Origin: Flavobacterium sp.
GTDB lineage: Bacteria; Bacteroidota; Bacteroidia; Flavobacteriales; Flavobacteriaceae
Assembly: GCA_012032075.1 (NCBI GenBank)
Contig: JAAURU010000260.1
Location: 1-5,630 of the forward strand
DNA length: 5,630 bases
Reading direction: 5' to 3'
Part shown: in pieces, positions 1 to 5,630 of the stretch
How the letters are laid out: every line of letters starts with the position of its first letter
Numbering within the stretch: the first letter of the stretch is position 1
Made by a program: the position numbers and the translations under genes
Notes under the pieces: generated by a model
Databases searched by the model: none
Told to the model about the DNA's origin: nothing
What the model saw: the letters and a program-made list of their open reading frames with translations, nothing else

Positions 1-1
1 C

Positions 2-985
2 ATTAATAAAATTATAAAGCAATATAGTTTGATGATTGAAAGTATAGAACAAGAATCGTTCAAGTCTGCAAAGTTAGAAAGGTTACAAAAAGAATTGCAT
101 CAAAATACCACAAAAGCCAGTGTTTCTTTCCGTCAATTATCACGATTATTTTCAATGCTTGATAGTGCTAATAATCCCATTATGGCTTTGCTATTAAATG
201 GTTGTTTTTTATATCATATTCATGGTTTAAAAGCACTAATTCATTGGAAAACAGAAAAAGCAAAGTATCTAGAAAACTGGTTAGCGATTATTGGAGAATT
301 TGAAATGCTCAATAGTTTGGCTAATTTCTCTTACAATAACCCAACATTCACTTTTCCAGTATTGAATGATGATTATGAGGTTTCATTTACCGAAATGTCA
401 CATCCTTTATTAAATGAAAATAATAGAGTTGCCAATACAATTTCGTTTCAGCCACAATCATTTATTATTTTAACAGGCTCAAACATGTCTGGTAAAAGTA
501 CTTTTTTAAGAAGTTTAGGAGTCAATATGGTTTTAGCTGGAATAGGTTCGGTAGTTTGTGCTACAAAAGCGAGTATTCATCCAATGCCTATTTTAGTTTC
601 CATGCGATTATCTGATTCTTTAGCTGATAGCGAATCGTATTTTTATGCAGAAATAAAGCGTTTAAAACAAATTATGGATGCTTTAGAAAATAAGCGTTCG
701 TTTGTATTATTAGATGAAATATTAAGAGGCACAAATTCAGATGATAAACGTTCTGGAACTGTGGCAGTAATTCAAAAGATGGTTGCCCAAAATGCCATAG
801 GAGCTATAGCCACACACGATATTGAAGTTTGTTTGATTACCAATGATAATCCAGAGCAACTCATTAACAAGTGTTTTGAAGCCGAAATTCATCAAAATGA
901 TTTACATTTTGATTATAAGCTTCGTGATGGAATTTGCAAAAATAAAAGCGCAACTTTTTTAATGCAGAAGATAGGAGTGATATGA
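2..985 (+). CDS. MutS-related DNA mismatch repair-type ATPase, C-terminal part (5' end outside window)
   Basis: This is the ATPase end of a MutS-family protein. The frame is open to the left edge of the window, so the TTG/ATG codons at 29-34 are internal and the true start lies upstream. About 327 residues are visible. The ABC/MutS nucleotide-binding site is complete: a Walker A loop TGSNMSGKST (bases 473-502), a conserved MRLSDSLADSESYFYAEIKR stretch after it (about 601-660), a Walker B FVLLDEI followed by LRGTNS (701-738), and the H-loop region ATHD (about 808-821). A hydrophobic stretch lies near 175-235, within what corresponds to the MutS core/lever region. No Smr domain follows the ATPase. 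Bacteroidota carry stand-alone MutS-related proteins of roughly 590 residues that differ from canonical MutS and MutS2. This fits that group, but the missing N-terminus prevents proof. ATP binding is secure; a role in mismatch repair is inferred only from the family. Confidence 0.9.
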   Translation: MNKIIKQYSLMIESIEQESFKSAKLERLQKELHQNTTKASVSFRQLSRLFSMLDSANNPIMALLLNGCFLYHIHGLKALIHWKTEKAKYLENWLAIIGEFEMLNSLANFSYNNPTFTFPVLNDDYEVSFTEMSHPLLNENNRVANTISFQPQSFIILTGSNMSGKSTFLRSLGVNMVLAGIGSVVCATKASIHPMPILVSMRLSDSLADSESYFYAEIKRLKQIMDALENKRSFVLLDEILRGTNSDDKRSGTVAVIQKMVAQNAIGAIATHDIEVCLITNDNPEQLINKCFEAEIHQNDLHFDYKLRDGICKNKSATFLMQKIGVI

Positions 986-1052
986 GAAATTTGTGTCCTT
1001 TTATCTTAAGAACTCTTGAATACTATTTTTAATAATGTTATACGCAACCTTT

Positions 1053-1082
1053 TTGAAAAAAAAAGACATACTTATATAATTT
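1053..1082 (+). promoter_or_regulatory. Possible Bacteroidota-type promoter for the lipoprotein gene
   Basis: A TTG triplet (1053-1055) is followed after 19 bases by TATAATTT (1075-1082). This resembles the Bacteroidota -33 TTG / -7 TAnnTTTG arrangement but lacks the final G. It lies directly upstream of the start at 1096. The region is so A/T-rich that a chance match is possible. Confidence 0.3.
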
Positions 1083-1095
1083 AAAAAAAACATGT

Positions 1096-1997
1096 ATGAA
1101 AAAAGTATTGATATTTATAATTGGTTTTTTAATAGTTTCATGTTCAAAAGATGATAGTTGTGTCTCTGAAACTAATACAAGTTTAGTCTCTATTACAAAA
1201 AAATATTATTCCAATAATAATTTTACCACATCAGCAAAATATAACTTTTATGATAATAAACTTATAAATATTTTATATAGTGATGGGAGTTATGAGGATT
1301 ATCAATATAATAATAATCTAGTATCAAGAATATTAAAATTTAATTCTAATGATAGTTTATTTTGGACTATAACTTATTTGTATGATAGTTTAGGTAGAAT
1401 AATTGAAATTAAAAGAATTCCAAGTGCTTCAAATAGTCAATTACAAATTACAGCAATTTATTCTTTTGAATATACTTTAAATCAGATATTAATCACTGTA
1501 AATTTTTCTCCTGGTGATACAATTAAATATCAAATATTATTAAATCAAGAGAATAAAATTATAAAAGAAATGGTTATTTCAATTAATGGAAACACTGTAA
1601 CAGAATTACCTTATTTTTCTCATATTTATTTAAATGGAAACTTATCTGAATCTGTTGAAACATTTTTGAATTTGAATAATCCAATTGGACAAACCAAAAG
1701 TAATTCTTATAATGACAAAAAAATGATTTTAATTATAATAAATATTTATTTGGAAATAAATGGAAAATTAATACTTGTTTAGATCATTTTTCAAAAGCAT
1801 TAAATTTTAATGAAATTGTTGAGATAATGTCAGAAAATTTAGTATCGGGTTACACACATAATTATAATAATATTTCTGATAATGCAACTTTCGACTATGT
1901 TTTTAATGAAAAAAATCAAATTGTAAAAGAAGTAGTTACTAAAAGTTCTACTTATTTTCCATTATTCAAATCAGAATCAACTTATGAATATAAATAA
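1096..1997 (+). CDS. Surface-type lipoprotein with YD/RHS-like repeats, interrupted by one single-base deletion
   Basis: I do not recognise a named family. The N-terminus is a type II signal peptide: MKK, a hydrophobic core, then the lipobox IVSC with the lipidated Cys at residue 16. The SKDD after the Cys resembles the Bacteroidota lipoprotein export signal, which suggests display on the outer surface. The mature part is rich in Asn, Tyr and Ser and has Tyr-Asp hairpin motifs typical of YD/RHS-like proteins: YNFYDNKL (49-56), YLYDSLGRI (94-102) and, near the C-terminus, YVFNEKNQIVKEV. The first frame stops at 1782. One extra A in the A7 run at 1717-1723 carries the reading on as NDFNYNKYLFGNKWKINTC to a TAA at 1995-1997, giving about 300 residues. 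The start follows an A-rich leader without a Shine-Dalgarno site, as is normal in this phylum. The gene stands alone and ends at a strong hairpin. Substrate or partner is unknown. Confidence 0.8.
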
Positions 1998-2031
1998 AAA
2001 AGCTACAATTCCATTACAGAATGTAGCTTTT
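1998..2031. terminator. Bidirectional intrinsic terminator between convergent genes
   Basis: AAAAGCTACA (1998-2007) pairs perfectly with TGTAGCTTTT (2022-2031). TTC (2009-2011) and GAA (2019-2021) extend the stem past one bulged A, leaving a 7-base loop. A-tracts on the left and T-tracts on the right give a U-tail in both directions. It begins right after the lipoprotein stop and lies 28 bases past the stop of the minus-strand DUF547 gene, so it can serve both transcripts. Confidence 0.85.
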
Positions 2032-2058
2032 CAGGGTAATTAAAATAACTAAGTATGA

Positions 2059-2803
2059 TTATTTTGAAGCCAAGAATTCTTTACTGATAAATTTTCTTTG
2101 GCTATTAATGCTCCAGTTGTATTGTAAATATTCAATGGTAGCATTATCTTTTATTTTTGTTTCAGAATATTTATTAATGTAAGCAATTATTGAAGTATTA
2201 TTTTTTAAGAAATCGGCTGCAAACCAATCAAATATTTTAGATAATTTTACTTCTCTTTTAGAAATGTCATTTTTGAAACATCATTTATGAATGCGTGAGC
2301 TGCTGCTTCTAATTGGCTATCGATAATATCTCCATAAAAAGCTTGTCGGTTAATATTAGGACAAGAAATAGAAGCACAGTTTATAGCAAAATGAATTCTC
2401 TCATCTAATGTTTTGCTTAAAATTTCTTTTTCAATGTAGTTTAAAGAAACTAATTGTTTGTCTACTGGTATAAAACGTAATTCAAAAGATTGATGAATGT
2501 CTTGAATGCTATTAATAGGATAATTGTCAACAATTAATTTAATTGAATATACATTATATACATTTATCCAATGTGATAATTTTTGATTTTGCTCCATGAG
2601 TCTGAAGTTACAATTTCTTCAAATCGGTCAAGTGTTTTCTTTAAATCAACTTGATTTTCATAAATTTTATCATAATCTACATAACCTTCTTGGGAAACAT
2701 ATTTAATTAGAAAATCTTCATAGAATTTATAATTAATAAACTGACTAAAACTGGCTGTTTGAATGAACAGCATAACAATAATAAGGGTTACATTCTTTTT
2801 CAT
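2059..2803 (-). CDS. Exported DUF547 domain protein, copy A, interrupted by two single-base deletions
   Basis: This is a secreted or periplasmic protein of unknown function with a DUF547 domain. The start at 2803 gives a signal peptide, MKKNVTLIIVMLFIQTASFS, ending before Gln21. The domain then shows HWINVYNVYSIKLI and, near corrected residues 138-149, HFAINCASISCP with two conserved Cys, followed by LSKIFDWFAADFL. Two indels break it. At the T4 run 2587-2590, one added base turns SWSKIKNYHIG-stop into WSKNQKLSHWIN. At the T5 run 2270-2274, one added base turns SKMTFLKEK-stop into SKNDISKREVKLSK. Corrected, it runs about 248 residues to the TAA at 2059-2061. Copy B next door reads through both places without a break and is about three quarters identical by eye, which supports the repairs. 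The ATG at 2597 is a by-product of the first shift and not a separate gene. No catalytic activity is assigned. Confidence 0.88.
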
Positions 2804-2828
2804 AATTTCTTTTTTTATTTGTTTATAT

Positions 2829-2836
2829 CAAATTTA
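2829..2836 (-). promoter_or_regulatory. Candidate -7 element for DUF547 copy A
   Basis: On the minus strand this reads TAAATTTG, an exact match to the Bacteroidota -7 consensus TAnnTTTG. It lies 25 bases upstream of the copy A start codon, implying a leader of about 20 bases. No TTG is found at the expected -33 spacing, so the promoter would be weak or incomplete. Copy A could also be read through from copy B, because no clear terminator lies in the 107-base gap. Confidence 0.4.
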
Positions 2837-2910
2837 GTTTAGAAAGAAAGAAAAAAATGTTAGCCTTGTTACATAAAATAAAATTATAGACATTAAAGTG
2901 TTAATAAATG

Positions 2911-3653
2911 TTAATTATTAGCATAGAAGTCTTTAGAAATAAATTTGTTCTGACTATTTAAACTCCAATTGTACTCTAAATAAGTAATTTCAGCATTCTC
3001 TTTTATTTTGGTATCCGAATATTTATTAATGTAGGCAATTATGGAAGCATTATTTTTAAGAAATCGGCTGCAAACCAATCGAATATTTTAGAAAGTTTTA
3101 CTTCTTTTCTTGATATATCATTTTTCATGGTATTGTTAATAAATTCTTTAGCAGCAACCTCTAATTGATTTTCAATTGTGTCAGCATAAAATGGAATTCT
3201 ATTGATGTTTGGACAAGAAATAGAAGCACAGTTAATAGCAAAGTGTATTCTTTCATCTAATGTAGTACTCAATATTTCTTTTTCAATATAATTTAAAGAT
3301 ATGTACTGTTTTTCAAAAGGAATAAATTGTAAATCAAATGATCCTTTTATGTCTTTTATACTATTTATTGGGAAATTATCTACAATTAATTTAATAGAAT
3401 ATACATTGTAAACGTTTATCCAATGTGATAATTTTTGATTAGTACTCCAATCTTTTAAAGTGTAAAGTGATTCAAATCTATTAATAACGGTATTCAAATC
3501 TACTTGGTTTTGATAAATAGCATCATAATCTACATAGCCTTCTTGTGAAACGTATTTAGTTAAAAAATCTTCGTAGAATTGGTAATTAATGTATTGACTA
3601 AAAGCAACTGACTGTGATAAAAATAAAACTAGTAATAAGATATTCTTTTTCAT
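2911..3653 (-). CDS. Exported DUF547 domain protein, copy B, interrupted by one single-base deletion
   Basis: This is a tandem paralogue of copy A and also has no known biochemical role. The start at 3653 gives a signal peptide, MKKNILLLVLFLSQSVAFS, ending before Gln20. The domain has W78-INVYN (78-83), H137-FAINCASISCP with Cys142 and Cys147, and the IFDWFAADFL block near 190-199. The frame then goes astray as KIMLP-stop at 3039. One added base in the T5 run at 3053-3057, where copy A has T6, restores LKNNASIIAYINKYSDTKIK and a C-terminus of NKFISKDFYANN ending at 2911-2913. The corrected length is about 247 residues, matching copy A. The gene lies downstream of the dnaN terminator, so it probably has its own promoter in 3654-3729, although I see no good TAnnTTTG there. 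Confidence 0.9.
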
Positions 3654-3729
3654 GATATAATTTTATGTTATAAATTCATATACGTGAAGAAGGTAATCTT
3701 GGTTTTTTATTATTGAAAAAAATGCAAAT

Positions 3730-3766
3730 AAAAAACCGCATGAACTGAAAGTGAATGCGGTTTTTT
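3730..3766 (-). terminator. Intrinsic terminator downstream of dnaN
   Basis: AAAAAACCGCAT (3730-3741) pairs perfectly with ATGCGGTTTTTT (3755-3766) over 12 bases. A small inner ACT/AGT pairing lies in the loop. Read on the minus strand the stem is followed by a T-tract, as needed to end the dnaN transcript 84 bases after its stop codon. The structure is symmetrical and could work in both directions, but no plus-strand gene reaches it. Confidence 0.85.
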
Positions 3767-3793
3767 GGGTTAAGGTTGGTTATAGTTATCGTT

Positions 3794-3850
3794 AAATTTG
3801 AAATTTTTACTAATTCAAATTTCTAGTTTCTTATTTCTATCTTCTAGTTT
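3794..3850. repeat. Intergenic inverted repeat followed by a short direct repeat
   Basis: AAATTTGAA (3794-3802) and TTCAAATTT (3814-3822) form a perfect 9-base inverted repeat with an 11-base spacer. TTCTAGTTT then occurs at 3821-3829 and again at 3842-3850, a 21-base period, with related TTCTTATTTCTATC between. The second copy touches the dnaN stop codon. The all-A/T hairpin would be weak. It may be a dispersed intergenic element or simply low-complexity DNA; the window alone cannot decide. Confidence 0.45.
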
Positions 3851-4969
3851 TAATTACTTAGCATTACAGGCATTACTAGCATAGTTACAGTTTCTCCATC
3901 ATCTAAACCATCAACAGGAGTAAGAATTCCAGCTCTATTTGGCATAGACATTTCAAGTTGGATTTCATCACTAGTAAGATTGTTTAACATTTCAGTTAAG
4001 AAACGTGAGTTAAACCCTATTTGTAAATCGTCACCTTGATAGTCACACGTTAAACGTTCGTCTGCTTTATTTGAGTAATCAATATCTTCAGCTGAGATGT
4101 TTAATTCAGTTCCTGCAATTTTAAGTCTAATTTGATGTGTTGTTTTATTTGCAAAAATAGCAACACGTCTTACTGAGCTTAAAAACTGAACTCTATTGAT
4201 TAATAATTTATTTGGATTTTCTTTTGGAATTACTGCTTCATAATTAGGATATTTTCCATCAATTAAGCGGCAAGTTAAGATGTAATTTTCAAAAGAAAAA
4301 CGTTGCATTTGAATCATTGTATTCAATTTTCACTTCAGCATCAGAAGCACCTAAGATTCCTTTTAAAATATTCAATGGTTTCTTTGGCATAATAAAATCA
4401 GCTACTTGGGAGGCCTTCACATCTGCACGAGCATATTTTACTAGTTTGTGTGCATCTGTAGCAACAAAGATTAAACCTTCTGGTGAAAATTGAAAGAAAA
4501 CTCCACTCATTACTGGTCTTAAATCATCATTTCCAGCGGCAAATATTGTTTTACTAATTGCAGTTGCTAAAACTTCAGCAGGAACTACAGTTGCAGATGG
4601 ATCTTCAAGCGAAACGGCTTTTGGAAACTCTTCTCCTGGAGCATAAGCAATTGCATATTTTCCTGAGTTTGAACTAATTTCTACTGTACTATTTTCTTCA
4701 ATAGTAAAAGTAAGTGGTTGTTCAGGAAAAGTTTTTAGAATATCTAATAATAATTTTGCTGGAACCGCAATGCTTCCTTCACTACTTGAATCAATCTCTA
4801 AACTTGCAGACATGGTAGTTTCTAAATCAGATGCCGAAACAGTAAGCTGATTGTTATTTAATTCAAATAAAAAGTTATCTAAAATGGGTAACGTATTACT
4901 GTTATTAATAACACTTCCTAAAACTTGAAGCTGTTTTAATAAATACGAACTCGATACTATGAAATTCAT
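3850..4969 (-). CDS. dnaN: DNA polymerase III beta subunit (sliding clamp), interrupted by one single-base insertion
   Basis: DnaN forms the ring-shaped dimer that tethers DNA polymerase III to DNA and binds other repair and replication factors. The start at 4969 gives MNFIVSSSYLLKQLQVLGSV. The three clamp domains follow in order: about 1-120 (with NTLPILDNFLF and SASDLETTM), about 125-245 (with NDDLRPVMSGVFFQF and VATDAHKLV), and the rest (LIDGKYPNYEAVIP, then the C-terminal VTMLVMPVMLSN that forms part of the protein-binding cleft). The frame breaks near residue 224 at the A5 run 4296-4300. Removing one base changes NATFFF-stop to NATFSFENYILTCRL and gives 372 residues, the usual length in Flavobacteria. 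The ATG at 4326 is not a real start. Because clamp function is essential and both halves are well conserved, a sequence error is much more likely than a true lesion. The gene follows gldG after 86 bases and ends before a terminator. Confidence 0.96.
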
Positions 4970-4981
4970 GCTAATTTATTT

Positions 4982-5001
4982 TAAAATCGTTTATGATTTT
5001 A
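4982..5001 (-). promoter_or_regulatory. Small hairpin at the predicted 5' end of the dnaN mRNA
   Basis: TAAAATC (4982-4988) and GATTTTA (4995-5001) form a perfect 7-base stem with a 6-base loop. The stem starts where transcription from the adjacent TATATTTG promoter would begin and ends 12 bases before the ATG. It could affect mRNA stability or translation, but it is A/T-rich and may be chance. Confidence 0.3.
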
Positions 5002-5007
5002 GTTTGA

Positions 5008-5038
5008 CAAATATATTCTAAATTATTAGCAAACACAA
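5008..5038 (-). promoter_or_regulatory. Probable dnaN promoter
   Basis: On the minus strand TTG (5038-5036) is followed after 20 bases by TATATTTG (5015-5008), an exact match to the Bacteroidota -7 consensus with near-ideal spacing. It lies in the 86-base gap between gldG and dnaN and predicts a leader of about 30 bases, so dnaN can be expressed independently of gldG. Confidence 0.65.
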
Positions 5039-5055
5039 AAACATTTTATTAACAT

Positions 5056-5630
5056 CTATTTTGTGTAAGCTCTTTTTCTTAAATAGGTGATAAAAGACCA
5101 AATATTACTAAAATTATAATTGGTATTCCGAGTGTTACCAATTGTGCCCATGTGTAATTTTGATACACTTTTTCTTTATTTAGTAAAGGTAAATCTACAT
5201 CTTTACTACGAATGTTGATAAGTCCAGTATCATCTAGTAGATAATTGGTACAATTCATTAAAAATTCTTTGTTTCCATATAAATTCCCTGTCCATTTATC
5301 AAACCCTAGTTCTAAAGGAGCTCCTTTATCGATTTGATTTTAATTACATCACCATCTGAGATTACTATCATTTTATTAGGCACACCATCACTTTTATAAG
5401 TAGTATCTTTAAAAGGAAGCACTCTGTTTTTATACATGGATGAAAACGAACCTTCTAATAAAACTGCTACAGGAAGTAATCCTTTTCCAGCATAATCTTC
5501 AGGTTTAGTTTCTTCGGTGACAATATCTAATGAAATTTCAGTTGGAGTACCTATAGGTCTCGAATATTGAGAACTTGATAGTAAAACAGTTTTTTCAATA
5601 TTGTTTTTTAATATTTCAATAGGAGAAGTA
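5056..5630 (-). CDS. gldG: Gliding-associated ABC transporter component GldG, C-terminal part, interrupted by two single-base deletions
   Basis: GldG works with GldF and GldA as an ABC-type transporter linked to gliding motility in Flavobacterium; its substrate is not established. Only the last 191 residues lie in the window, and the 5' end is beyond the right edge. The visible part has LLPVAVLLEGSFSS, then VISDGDVI, then GFDKWTGNLYGNKEFLMNC and NYLLDDTGLINIRSKDV. It ends with a membrane helix (TLGIPIIILVIFGLL) and a basic tail YLRKRAYTK. Two indels break it. At the T4 run 5338-5341 one added base turns IKIKSIKELL-stop into IKNQIDKGAPLELGFDKW. At about 5090 one added base turns LLSPI-stop into LLFTYLRKRAYTK, ending at 5056-5058. 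The hydrophobic anchor directly followed by positive residues supports the second repair. The gldG-dnaN order also fits Flavobacterium as I recall it. Confidence 0.88.

Larger units (their letters stand above)
2059..3653 (-). repeat. Tandem duplication of a DUF547 gene
   Basis: Two head-to-tail copies, 107 bases apart, encode proteins of 248 and 247 residues after frame repair. Identity by eye is highest over the WINVYN to HFAINCASISCP core and lowest in the signal peptide and around residues 50-70. The flanking non-coding DNA is not visibly similar, and many codons differ silently. This points to an old gene duplication and not a recent copying event. Confidence 0.85.

Noticed and set aside
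29..34. TTG or ATG here as the start of the MutS-related gene
   Set aside because: The frame is open to the window edge, and the residues before it (QYSLMIESIEQES) read as normal coding sequence.
1006..1019. Terminator after the MutS-related gene (TTAAG-AACT-CTTGA hairpin)
   Set aside because: The stem is only 5 pairs including a G-T pair, and the T-tract is displaced, so it is too weak to call.
1783..1997. Independent small ORF or non-coding RNA downstream of the lipoprotein fragment
   Set aside because: It reads as the direct continuation of the lipoprotein after one added A and has no start signal of its own.
2247..2597. A separate gene starting MEQNQKLSHW
   Set aside because: The ATG arises from the frame shift; the sequence continues copy A of the DUF547 protein and lacks its own signal peptide.
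2902..2920. Hairpin TAATAA / TTATTA at the end of DUF547 copy B
   Set aside because: The short all-A/T stem overlaps the stop codon and has no clear U-tail; it is likely chance in such A/T-rich DNA.
3850..4326. A separate short clamp-like gene starting MNTMIQM
   Set aside because: It is the C-terminal third of DnaN in the shifted frame; the first eight residues are out-of-frame reading of the preceding dnaN codons.
1717..5341. Programmed frameshifting or transcriptional slippage as the cause of the repeated frame breaks
   Set aside because: The runs are only 4 to 7 bases, differ between paralogues, and one break (about 5090) is not in a run at all. No shared slippery motif or downstream structure is evident.

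Overview
The window looks like chromosome from a gliding-type member of the Bacteroidota, most likely Flavobacterium or a close relative in Flavobacteriaceae. The evidence is the very low GC content, the A-rich leaders without Shine-Dalgarno sites, the TAnnTTTG-type promoter elements, a gldG-dnaN gene pair, signal peptides ending in FSQ, and a lipoprotein with an SKDD sequence after its cysteine.

Plus strand, left part: the 3' end of a MutS-related ATPase gene (2-985) is followed by a YD-repeat-like surface lipoprotein gene (1096-1997). A strong hairpin at 1998-2031 separates these from genes running the other way. Minus strand, read from right to left: the 3' end of gldG (5630-5056), then dnaN, the DNA polymerase III sliding clamp (4969-3850), then a terminator (3766-3730), then two tandem paralogous genes for exported DUF547 proteins (3653-2911 and 2803-2059). 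These meet the plus-strand genes at the shared terminator. No stretch longer than 300 bases lacks a gene.

The most striking property is not a new system. Five of the six genes are broken by single-base indels, seven in total, and six of these lie in short A/T runs. In every case adding or removing one base restores a full-length family protein. One break is in dnaN, which is essential. The two DUF547 paralogues break at different sites, so each acts as an intact control for the other. The simplest reading is uncorrected sequencing or assembly error, so I annotate each broken gene as one interrupted CDS and not as several short ORFs.

The genes do not form one pathway. GldG belongs to a gliding-associated ABC transporter, DnaN to replication, and the MutS-like ATPase to an uncharacterised branch of the MutS family. 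The lipoprotein and the DUF547 proteins are envelope or secreted proteins of unknown function. I found no phage, IS element, CRISPR array, tRNA or rRNA, and no convincing undescribed system.
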